Assembly (NCBI GenBank): GCA_017387165.1
Contig: JAFOFS010000241.1
Span: forward strand, 1-5,587
Direction: 5' to 3'
Origin: Clostridia bacterium
Lineage (GTDB): Bacteria > Bacillota > Clostridia > Oscillospirales > Acutalibacteraceae
DNA: 5,587 bases
The notes under the pieces are model-generated. The model saw only the letters and a list, made by a program, of their open reading frames with translations. It was not told the DNA's origin and searched no databases. The translations under genes and the position numbers were made by a program. Of the stretch, positions 1 through 5,587 are shown piece after piece; position 1 is the stretch's first letter; each line of letters opens with the position of its first letter.

Positions 1-143
1 AGCACCCCCACCGAGGTCAGACCCAAGTCGCCCACCAGCGTCATATCCTCGCGCAGAGCGGAGAGGTCAACGGTGGTGTCCGGCATGGTCAGCTTCATCA
101 CGTCCACCAGTTTTTCGATAATCTCATTTCTTGACATTGCCAT
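1..143 (-). CDS. Acyl carrier protein, N-terminal part (cut by window edge)
   Basis: Seen: the frame starts ATG-GCA-ATG at 143 and stays open to base 1, giving about 47 residues. Residues 39-45 read DLGLTSV, the 4'-phosphopantetheine attachment motif of carrier proteins, with the modified serine at residue 44 (bases 12-14). The preceding helix (NEIIEKLVDVMKL) has the length and pattern of ACP helix I. A GAGGA ribosome binding site at 150-154 sits 6 bases before the ATG at 143, favouring it over the in-frame ATG at 137. The gene overlaps the 3' end of the upstream ligase by 20 bases, so translation is probably coupled. Family knowledge: holo-ACP carries acyl groups as thioesters in the cytoplasm. 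Inference: this is the acyl acceptor for the neighbouring ligase rather than the housekeeping fatty-acid ACP, because the motif is LTS instead of the usual ADS/MDS and the context is not a fab operon. The C-terminal half is outside the window. Confidence 0.87.
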   Translation of the reverse strand, partial: MAMSRNEIIEKLVDVMKLTMPDTTVDLSALREDMTLVGDLGLTSVGV

Positions 144-1635
144 TCAAATTCCTCGCAATCTTCATCGCAGGCGTACGGATGAAATCCGTATCGCGGATGA
201 CAATTTTCGCAATCTGCTCAAACGCCGGCAGGGTGGCGTTGATCTTGTCCACCTCCGCCTTCAGATAGCCGTACAGATCCTCGATGCCCCGCTCCTTGAC
301 GCGAGTCATACGCGGCAGGATCTCCAGCACCAGACGCTTGCCGTCCTCGTCGTACACCAAGCAATCGGAAATGACGTCGATGCCGCAGAACTTCACCTCC
401 AGCTCGGCAGGCGAAACGTTTTCGCCGCTGGCCAGCACGATGATCTCCTTCAAGCGACCGGTGATGTACAGGAAGCCATCCTCGTCAATACGCACCAGAT
501 CGCCGGTCTTGAAATACCCGTCCTCGTAGGCGGTGGCGTTGTCCTCGGGGGTGACGTAGCCGTCCATCATATTGATACCCTTCAGCCACAGCTCGCCGTC
601 TACGATCCGATATTCCATACCGTCGTAGATCAGACCAACCGATTCCGGCTTGTTCAGCGCTTCGGGGTTGCCGCTCACCAGATTGGCCGACTCGGTCAGG
701 CCGTAGCCGGGCAGCAGGGTGACGCCGATCTTGTGGTACTCCTGCACCAGATACGGAGCGACCGGTGCCGCACCGCAGATGATGGTCTTGAGGTCGGGAC
801 CCCACATATTCCGCCCGAACTGACGGGACAGGTTGAGCGCCATTTCCGCCAGCGCCGGCACCAGCACCATAATGGTGGGCTTAAACACCGCGGTGTCGCG
901 GAACATATCCTTGTTGTTGCGGCAGATAAACAGTGCGCTGCCGGTGTACAGCGAGGTCATCAGGTTGCGGATCAGACCGAACACGTGGGTCAGCGGCAGC
1001 ACCAGCAGATACCGCTGGCAGAAGATCTCACGGATACCGTAGCAGCCGTTCATGGTGCCGGCCAGCACCGCCTTGTGGCTGAGCTTGGCACCCTTGCTTT
1101 TGCCGGTGGTGCCGCCGGTAAACAGAATGGCGGCAGGGGTTTCGGCAGGCACCGGCACCGACGGGGTCGCCGTATCGGCGGTCGCGGAGGAGGGAATCAG
1201 CGCCACTGCCGGATTTTTCTCACGCAAAACCGCCACCTTGGCCTCCAGCGATTGGTCGTACACCAGCGCCTTCATCCCAAACTTGGAGGCGATGCCGAAC
1301 ACGGTCATCTCGTCTAAATGGGTAGGCATCAGCACCGCCGGCACGCCAAAGGTGGTCGCGGCCAGATACGCCTTGACAAAGCCGTAGGAATTGGGGCACA
1401 GAATGCCGATCAGCGAGCCGGGAGTGGCGCCGTTTGCCGCCAGCACCGAGCGAAACGCGGCGACGTCGTCGTTCAGACGGGCGTAGGTGTATTCCTCGCC
1501 GTCCACGATCGCCACGCGATCGGCATAGGTCGCCGCCCGATCCTCCCACATGGCGGTAATCGAGGGAAAACTGACAATCTTGGAAAAGGTCTCCTCATCG
1601 GTATACTTGCGGAATTTCTCGTTCATGGTGTTCAT
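124..1635 (-). CDS. Class I adenylate-forming enzyme; probable acyl-ACP (or acyl-CoA) synthetase
   Basis: Predicted 503 residues, a normal full length for an ANL-superfamily ligase, which activates a carboxylate with ATP and transfers it to a thiol. Visible core motifs (numbered from ATG 1635): P-loop FTGGTTGKSKG at 172-182; LPLTHVFGL near 213-221; GYGLTES at 310-316; YFKTGD at 374-379; hinge and A8 region GRLKEII at 393-399 followed by GENVSPAELE at 404-413; and the C-terminal catalytic lysine in RTPAMKIAR, K492. All expected catalytic elements are present, so the enzyme should be active. The PAMKI form of the last motif and the PlsC and ACP neighbours favour a fatty acyl substrate over an amino acid; this is inference. 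Start choice: ATG 1635 forms an ATGA overlap with the upstream stop and has AAGGA at 1645-1649, 9 bases upstream. A GTG at 1656 and an ATG at 1626 are possible alternatives. The free ACP follows with a 20-base overlap, making it the likely thiol partner. Confidence 0.93.
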   Translation of the reverse strand: MNTMNEKFRKYTDEETFSKIVSFPSITAMWEDRAATYADRVAIVDGEEYTYARLNDDVAAFRSVLAANGATPGSLIGILCPNSYGFVKAYLAATTFGVPAVLMPTHLDEMTVFGIASKFGMKALVYDQSLEAKVAVLREKNPAVALIPSSATADTATPSVPVPAETPAAILFTGGTTGKSKGAKLSHKAVLAGTMNGCYGIREIFCQRYLLVLPLTHVFGLIRNLMTSLYTGSALFICRNNKDMFRDTAVFKPTIMVLVPALAEMALNLSRQFGRNMWGPDLKTIICGAAPVAPYLVQEYHKIGVTLLPGYGLTESANLVSGNPEALNKPESVGLIYDGMEYRIVDGELWLKGINMMDGYVTPEDNATAYEDGYFKTGDLVRIDEDGFLYITGRLKEIIVLASGENVSPAELEVKFCGIDVISDCLVYDEDGKRLVLEILPRMTRVKERGIEDLYGYLKAEVDKINATLPAFEQIAKIVIRDTDFIRTPAMKIARNLNGNVKK

Positions 1636-2336
1636 CCTTTCGCTTCCTTTCGGCACTGGTTTTCATAATACGCTTGCAGTTCCAGTTCTTTTTCGCGCAG
1701 CGTCACGCTGGCGGCAGAGATGGCGTCCACCGTCGGGATCTTACCGAGCAGCTCTCGCACATCCACCGCCTGTCCCATCACCATATGCTGGCGATGATAC
1801 CATTTTTTCTTTTCCGCCACGTACAGCGGAATCACCGGCGCACCGGCGCGGTGCGCCATCAGCACGGCGCCGGACTTGAAGGCCAGAATCTCCTCGCCGC
1901 TTTTGACGTGTACCTCCCCCTCGGGGAAGATCACCACCAATTTCTTCTCCCCCAACCGCTTCACGATCTCGTGGAACGAGGAGGTGGAGAAATTGTTTTT
2001 GTCGATCTTGATGCAGTGCATCAAGGTGAAAAAGCGCTCCTTGGCCGGACTGCTGAACAAATCCTTGGTGGCGATGCTGTTCATCCGACGGAACGGAAAC
2101 GCCATCTGCACCAAAATGGGATCGATCATGGTGCGGTGGTTGGACAGCACCAGCACCGCGCCTTTTTTATTGGGCTTCCCGTAGGGATAATGCACCTTCG
2201 GGCGTAGCCACAAGAGACCGGGAATTGCTCCGGTCACATAAACAAAATCGTAGCAGAAATTAGGAAACAGCGGTTTCTTCCGTTTCTTCGTTTTCTCCGA
2301 AGGGGAACGGCGATCGGACGTTTTGGCTGAGTTCAA
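1632..2336 (-). CDS. PlsC-family lysophospholipid/1-acylglycerol-phosphate acyltransferase (second copy)
   Basis: 234 residues, typical for a PlsC-type acyltransferase. Seen: motif I NHRTMID with the catalytic His67 and Asp72 (HX4D); the motif II-like stretch CIKIDK at 108-113; motif III FPEG at 137-140; and motif IV VIPLYV at 168-173. Residues 27-44 are hydrophobic and probably dip into the membrane. Family knowledge: these enzymes move an acyl chain from acyl-ACP or acyl-CoA to a lysolipid or glycerol-phosphate hydroxyl at the inner membrane face. The start is TTG at 2336, supported by a full AAGGAG 8 bases upstream; there is no in-frame ATG before motif I. This start makes the gene overlap the preceding acyltransferase gene by 77 bases and gives a very basic N-terminal tail (residues 5-22). 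It shares AFPFR and C-K-D landmarks with its neighbour, suggesting an old tandem duplication. The acceptor lipid cannot be told from sequence. Confidence 0.9.
   Translation of the reverse strand: MNSAKTSDRRSPSEKTKKRKKPLFPNFCYDFVYVTGAIPGLLWLRPKVHYPYGKPNKKGAVLVLSNHRTMIDPILVQMAFPFRRMNSIATKDLFSSPAKERFFTLMHCIKIDKNNFSTSSFHEIVKRLGEKKLVVIFPEGEVHVKSGEEILAFKSGAVLMAHRAGAPVIPLYVAEKKKWYHRQHMVMGQAVDVRELLGKIPTVDAISAASVTLREKELELQAYYENQCRKEAKG
1645..1649 (-). promoter_or_regulatory. Ribosome binding site for the ligase at 124-1635
   Basis: AAGGA on the minus strand lies 9 bases before ATG 1635, inside the 3' end of the upstream acyltransferase gene. A second purine run, AAAGG at 1636-1640, could instead serve the ATG at 1626. 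Because the stop of the upstream gene (1632-1634) overlaps the start, reinitiation or coupled translation is expected. Confidence 0.55.
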
Positions 2337-2940
2337 TGATCTTTCTCCTTACGTGTAGGTTGATAGTTTGCGCGTTTTCCTTTTCGGACAACGCCGGATC
2401 GTACAGCGCCCGCACATCAATGGGCTTGCCGATCACCACCTGCAGCCTCTCACGGGAGAAGGCGCAGCCGTTGTTGTACACCGGAACGATCGGTGCGTCG
2501 CTTTCCAGCGCCAAATAGACGTAGCTGGTCTTAAACGGCAGCGGACGGGTGTCCTGCTCCCGATCGGGCAGGCGGGACTCGGGGAAGATCTCCACCACGC
2601 CGCCCTTGTCCAGCACCGCCTTCAGGCGTTCCAGAAAGGAAAAATCGCATTGTCCGCGATCCACCTTCACACAGCCCAGCAGGTTGAGCATCGCGGTCAT
2701 AAACGGATTTTTGGCGTACAGCACCTCCGCCGCCGCACACCGCAGCGTACGGAACGGAAATGCGTACAGCAGCACGGCGAAATCCCAGATCGAGTTGTGG
2801 TTGGACACCACGATTGCCTTGCCGCGAATGCCTCTCCCCTGCACCGACCGATCCTCAAAGGTGGTCTTGGTACGGAAGATCAGCCATTGGGGAAGCCATC
2901 CCGTCAGCTTGACAAATCCTTGAAACAAACAATGCAACAT
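2260..2940 (-). CDS. PlsC-family acyltransferase (first copy)
   Basis: 226 residues from ATG 2940 to TAA 2260-2262. Seen: motif I NHNSIWD with His48 and Asp53 (HX4D); motif II-like CVKVDRG at 90-96; motif III FPES at 119-122 where most relatives have FPEG; and motif IV IVPVY at 151-155. The N-terminus (residues 1-22) is a short hydrophobic, Trp-containing segment compatible with membrane attachment. The C-terminus ends in an acidic tail (GENEETEE) that lies in the overlap with the next gene. Family knowledge: acyl transfer from acyl-ACP or acyl-CoA to a lysolipid-type acceptor. The start is 3 bases after the transporter stop, with GAGGA at 2951-2955, 10 bases upstream. It differs from the second copy in length of tails and in motif III, so the two may act on different positions or acceptors; that is inference. 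A non-phospholipid acceptor is possible. Confidence 0.9.
   Translation of the reverse strand: MLHCLFQGFVKLTGWLPQWLIFRTKTTFEDRSVQGRGIRGKAIVVSNHNSIWDFAVLLYAFPFRTLRCAAAEVLYAKNPFMTAMLNLLGCVKVDRGQCDFSFLERLKAVLDKGGVVEIFPESRLPDREQDTRPLPFKTSYVYLALESDAPIVPVYNNGCAFSRERLQVVIGKPIDVRALYDPALSEKENAQTINLHVRRKIIELSQNVRSPFPFGENEETEETAVS
2345..2350 (-). promoter_or_regulatory. Strong Shine-Dalgarno deciding a TTG start
   Basis: The minus strand reads AAGGAG at 2350-2345, then 8 bases, then TTG at 2336-2334. It lies inside the coding sequence of the upstream acyltransferase (Val-Arg-Arg-Lys codons). It is the strongest ribosome binding site in the window and is the main reason to accept the long gene overlap. 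Confidence 0.75.
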
Positions 2941-2943
2941 CGC

Positions 2944-4842
2944 TCATTCATCCTCAAATGCATAAATGCGGTTGAGTCCGTTCTGCAAAACGGACAGCGC
3001 GATCACGTTGATAAACAGGACAGGAAACACCAGCGAGGGCAGGATCAGTGCCCAGGACGGAATCTTCACCGCCATACCCTTCTCCTCTGCCGTCGCCAGC
3101 AGCGCCCGACGGGCGCGGAGCAGATACACGATCTGCATAAACGGCAGGAAGCAGGAGAGCAGGAAGCCGACGACCGCCGGGAACTTCTTGCAGTAGTGTT
3201 TGATGTTTTTCCACAGCATGCCCACCCAAACGAAGCCGAACAGGAAGCCGGACAGAACGGACAAGCCGATCTGCACGAACAGAATCTCGCCGCGTTCTTG
3301 TTTTTCCTCGGTGTTTTCAAACGCGGAAATATCCAGCGAGGGGTCCAGCGCCTTCAGCTCCTTCGCCAGCACGGAGGACTTGAAATCGCGGGGCAGCTTA
3401 AACGCCAGGAAGTACCCCAGCACGCAGGTGATCAGCACGATAAACGGCACCATCAGGTTGCCGAAATTGAACACCGTCGCGGCAACCTCCTCGGCGGTGC
3501 CCGTCTGACCGAAGAAGTGGCGATACGCCACCTCCGGCGCGGACAGCTCGCCTACCGCCTCCGCCCACACCAGACCGTGACCCTTGGCAAGGAAGATATT
3601 TTTGACGTATTCGTATACCAAATTGCCGGAAACGGCGCCCACGATGGAGGTGGTCACCGCGTTACCGGCGAAATACATCGCCGAGTGGTTTTTGCCGGTC
3701 AGCTTCTCCTCCACGCCGGAGATCTGCGCAGGGGCGAGATACGGCATCATAAAGAACGCGCCGATCGACCAGCTGCCGCACAGGCCGCCCACGATGCCGA
3801 TGAGCATCTTGGCGGTCAGATTGCCATCTCCCCACATGTAGCGAGAGCCGAAGAAAAAGGACAAAATCGCCACCGCAAACAACAAGAGACAGCTTTGATA
3901 CACGGCGCGGATGCCGTAGCGCACCTTGGCCTTATTGAACATATACAGCATCACCGGCACCGGTCCGAACGCGCAGGTGTTCAGAATCGCCATCTGCAGA
4001 CCGTTTAAGCCCATACCGCCGATGATCAGACCGTTCATCGAGGAGAGGAACATCTGCAGACCGAAAAAGGTGCAGCAGTTGACGTACAGCCAGCGACGGA
4101 AAATGCGGTTTTTGAAGGTGAGGTGCAGGCTTTCCTTGAGGGTCAGTTTTTCCTCGGACAGCCCCTCGTTTTCGGGATAGCCGTACTTTTCGCCCTCTTT
4201 GATCAAGAACAGCGGAATGAGCATGGTGAACATCAGCGGCACGGTGATAAACACCAGCGTGTCGATCTGCAGACGAGCGCCGGAGAGAATCACCGGCACC
4301 AGCGCGTACACCAGACAGTAGGTGATGGTGTCGAAGAACGACTTGTAGCCGGACACGCGCAGTCGCTGCGGTTCATCCACGCACACGGCGGAGAAGGAAC
4401 CGTAAAACGCGATCAGGCACATCGTGTACGACGCAAAGAAGATCATACTGAAGACCGTCACCCAGATGGTATTCAGCAGCTTCGCCTCCGCGCCGCCCAC
4501 CGGAATCCAGCACAGCACATAGCTGACCAGCATCGGCAGGAAAGCCGCCGCAATCGCCGGGCGGCGACGCCCCCAACGGGTGGACAAGGTATCGGTGATA
4601 TGGGCAAACGGAATGTCGATGATGCCGTCAAAGATCTTGCCGAGAGCGAACAAAACGGGAAACACCGCCGGCAGAATATAGCAAACGCCGGGCATAATCG
4701 CCTGAAACTGTTCGCCCATTTCCAGCGAGGACGGATTGAGTGCATCCGAATAATACGACCCCATCAGAATCATCAAAAAGTTCGGGCCGAAGCCGGAAAA
4801 AGCAAACAGCAGTTCTTTCCATTTTTTATTCAGTGATTTCAT
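2944..4842 (-). CDS. MFS transporter of GPH (MelB-like) type with extra C-terminal membrane domain
   Basis: 632 residues from ATG 4842. Residues about 1-485 look like a GPH/MelB-type carrier: a multi-pass membrane protein with the loop signature FDGIIDIPFAHITDTLSTRW near 71-90 continuing into GRRRP (to 95), and the late signature VEEKLTG near 377-383 before another helix. About 12 hydrophobic segments are visible. After a hydrophilic linker (about 486-517) comes an extension of roughly 115 residues with three more hydrophobic segments and an ending with QNGLN; this resembles DUF4234-type small membrane domains, a tentative match from memory. Usual GPH carriers are about 450-500 residues, so this one is clearly longer. 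There is also a loop of about 45 residues before the last core helix (about 417-460). Family knowledge: GPH carriers are cation symporters for sugars, but the eukaryotic relative MFSD2A moves lysophospholipids. Next to acyltransferases, a lipid substrate is a reasonable inference. An in-frame GTG at 4854 is an alternative start. Confidence 0.88.
   Translation of the reverse strand: MKSLNKKWKELLFAFSGFGPNFLMILMGSYYSDALNPSSLEMGEQFQAIMPGVCYILPAVFPVLFALGKIFDGIIDIPFAHITDTLSTRWGRRRPAIAAAFLPMLVSYVLCWIPVGGAEAKLLNTIWVTVFSMIFFASYTMCLIAFYGSFSAVCVDEPQRLRVSGYKSFFDTITYCLVYALVPVILSGARLQIDTLVFITVPLMFTMLIPLFLIKEGEKYGYPENEGLSEEKLTLKESLHLTFKNRIFRRWLYVNCCTFFGLQMFLSSMNGLIIGGMGLNGLQMAILNTCAFGPVPVMLYMFNKAKVRYGIRAVYQSCLLLFAVAILSFFFGSRYMWGDGNLTAKMLIGIVGGLCGSWSIGAFFMMPYLAPAQISGVEEKLTGKNHSAMYFAGNAVTTSIVGAVSGNLVYEYVKNIFLAKGHGLVWAEAVGELSAPEVAYRHFFGQTGTAEEVAATVFNFGNLMVPFIVLITCVLGYFLAFKLPRDFKSSVLAKELKALDPSLDISAFENTEEKQERGEILFVQIGLSVLSGFLFGFVWVGMLWKNIKHYCKKFPAVVGFLLSCFLPFMQIVYLLRARRALLATAEEKGMAVKIPSWALILPSLVFPVLFINVIALSVLQNGLNRIYAFEDE
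2951..2955 (-). promoter_or_regulatory. Ribosome binding site for the first acyltransferase
   Basis: GAGGA on the minus strand, 10 bases before ATG 2940 and inside the last codons of the transporter gene. The spacing is slightly long but no better site is present. Confidence 0.5.
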
Positions 4843-4847
4843 CAAAA

Positions 4848-4851
4848 CACC
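4848..4851 (-). promoter_or_regulatory. Weak ribosome binding site for the transporter
   Basis: GGTG on the minus strand, 5 bases before ATG 4842, matches the 3' part of the extended Shine-Dalgarno. It is much weaker than the other sites in the operon. If the GTG at 4854 were used instead, no Shine-Dalgarno would be visible. Confidence 0.35.
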
Positions 4852-4857
4852 CACTTT

Positions 4858-4871
4858 ACGGCTTCTGCCGT
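4858..4871 (-). other. Small hairpin at the ligase-transporter junction
   Basis: The minus strand reads ACGGC-AGAA-GCCGT, a perfect 5-base-pair stem with a 4-base loop. It starts on the last base of the upstream TAA stop codon and fills most of the only intergenic gap in the window (4843-4870). A run of four T follows 11 bases later, too far and too short for a typical intrinsic terminator. It could be an mRNA stability or translation element, or chance. Confidence 0.3.
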
Positions 4872-5587
4872 TATTTGGTCAGATAGGCATACAACTGCGC
4901 GACCGTCGCCAGCTCGGCGGCCTCGGCCACCTCGATCTGAGCGCCCAGGCGTCCCCGAATCAAGCCCAACAGCGCATAGTAATCCATACTGGTGCCGCCC
5001 AGATCACGGAAGAAGTGGCTGTCGCGACCGATTTCCGCCACGTCCTTGCCCAGCACCTCCGCGAACAGCGCCGCCAGATCCTGCTCCAGACCGGCAAACA
5101 GCGCTTCGCCCCGTTCGCCCAGCTCCGCAGGAGAAAACACCCGCAAGGCACCGCTTTCGATACGGGCAGCCACGCTGCTGCGGGACAGTTTGAACTCACC
5201 GGGCGCCAGCAGCGCATCGCCGGTGAAATAAACGGTGCGAATCACCCGTTCCAGCTTGGCGGCGGCGATCTTCTCGGACAACGCCGCAAACAGCGCCGTA
5301 ATCCGATCGGCAGCAAAGCAGCCGGGTACCGACGCCACCAGCGCCACGCGCTTATCCGCCCGACGGAACACGCAGAGCTTGTCAATGCCGGGGGTGGCAA
5401 GCGCCGCTTCCGCCAGCGTCGGGTTGAGGTTTTCGCCATCCTTACAGACGATCAGGTCGTCCGAGCGACCGGCCATATAATAGCGCCCGTCGCGGTATTG
5501 CACCAGATCGCCGGTGTCAAACCATTCCTCACTCTGCGGCACGCTTTCCTTGCCGTCACAGAGAATACGGGCGGCGCGTGCCTGCCC
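4871..5587 (-). CDS. Adenylate-forming ligase fused to a carrier-protein domain, C-terminal part (cut by window edge)
   Basis: 238 residues are visible, open to the right edge; the GTG at 5542 is an internal valine because the frame continues in-family beyond it. Seen (numbered from the first visible residue): WFDTGDL at 22-28, the A7 motif with the ribose-binding Asp; the hinge and A8 region GRSDDLIVCKDGENLNP at 40-56; and a probable A10 lysine K133 in GEFKLSR. After a short linker, about 165-238 form a carrier domain with DLGGTS at 195-200, where Ser200 (bases 4988-4990) is the phosphopantetheine site. The protein should adenylate an acid and load it onto its own carrier arm. Substrate determinants and the P-loop lie outside the window, so fatty, aryl and amino acids cannot be separated. 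It is the first gene of the visible operon, 28 bases before the transporter. Family knowledge: such ligase-carrier fusions occur in lipid and NRPS/PKS-like pathways. No reductase or condensation domain follows the carrier; the protein simply ends. Confidence 0.88.
   Translation of the reverse strand, partial: GQARAARILCDGKESVPQSEEWFDTGDLVQYRDGRYYMAGRSDDLIVCKDGENLNPTLAEAALATPGIDKLCVFRRADKRVALVASVPGCFAADRITALFAALSEKIAAAKLERVIRTVYFTGDALLAPGEFKLSRSSVAARIESGALRVFSPAELGERGEALFAGLEQDLAALFAEVLGKDVAEIGRDSHFFRDLGGTSMDYYALLGLIRGRLGAQIEVAEAAELATVAQLYAYLTK

Noticed and set aside
73..1317. Plus-strand open frame of 414 codons
   Set aside because: It lies antisense to the adenylating ligase and ACP, has no recognisable domain and a His/Gln/Arg/Gly-rich composition.
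1674..2207. Plus-strand open frame of 177 codons
   Set aside because: Antisense shadow of the second acyltransferase, whose motifs I to IV are intact.
2260..2336. Programmed frameshift joining the two acyltransferases
   Set aside because: The second gene is in the +1 frame and no slippery site or stalling signal is evident; a strong SD with a TTG start explains the arrangement better.
2368..4008. Plus-strand open frame of 546 codons
   Set aside because: It is antisense to the transporter and first acyltransferase, which have clear family motifs. The product is rich in His, Gln and Arg with no recognisable domain, typical of a shadow frame in GC-rich DNA.
4123..4836. Plus-strand open frame of 237 codons
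   Set aside because: Antisense to the N-terminal half of the transporter, with low-complexity His/Gln/Arg composition and no domain.
4858..4871. Intrinsic terminator after the first gene
   Set aside because: The stem is only 5 bp and no U-tract follows directly, so it is unlikely to end transcription.
4871..5542. Separate gene starting at the GTG at 5542
   Set aside because: The frame stays open to the window edge and the visible part begins in the middle of an adenylating enzyme, just before its A7 motif, so it is the tail of a longer protein.

Overview
All recognisable genes in this window lie on the minus strand and read from the right edge to the left edge. There are six, two of them cut by the window ends. 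They are packed so tightly (one 28-base gap, one 3-base gap, and overlaps of 77, 4 and 20 bases) that a single polycistronic transcript is very likely. No promoter or terminator is visible, so the operon extends beyond both edges. The GC-rich sequence, good AGGAG-type ribosome binding sites, a TTG start with a near-perfect Shine-Dalgarno, and the protein flavour suggest a Firmicute, perhaps a GC-rich gut clostridium (Oscillospirales-like). This placement is an impression, not a proof.

Order of transcription: (1) 5587-4871, C-terminal part of an acyl-adenylate-forming ligase fused to an acyl/peptidyl carrier domain. (2) 4842-2944, a GPH-type (melibiose-carrier-like) MFS transporter with an unusual extra C-terminal membrane domain. 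(3) 2940-2260, a PlsC-like acyltransferase. (4) 2336-1632, a second, related PlsC-like acyltransferase with a TTG start inside gene 3. (5) 1635-124, a complete acyl-activating (AMP-binding) ligase. (6) 143-1, N-terminal part of a free-standing acyl carrier protein with its phosphopantetheine serine visible.

Working model (inference): two ligases activate carboxylic acids, probably fatty acids, as acyl-adenylates and load them onto carrier proteins, one fused and one separate. The two membrane-associated acyltransferases pass the acyl groups to a lyso-lipid or other hydroxyl/amine acceptor, and the transporter moves a lipid or lipid precursor. The parts list resembles the proteobacterial LplT-Aas lysophospholipid recycling system (MFS flippase, PlsC domain, acyl-ACP synthetase domain), but here it is split into separate genes, duplicated, and paired with a different MFS family. 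A biosynthetic cluster for an unusual acylated lipid is an equally open reading.

The plus strand carries long open frames (including 73-1317 and 2368-4008), but these look like antisense shadows of GC-rich coding sequence. No RNA gene, CRISPR array, insertion sequence or long repeat was seen. There is no gene-free stretch longer than 28 bases.
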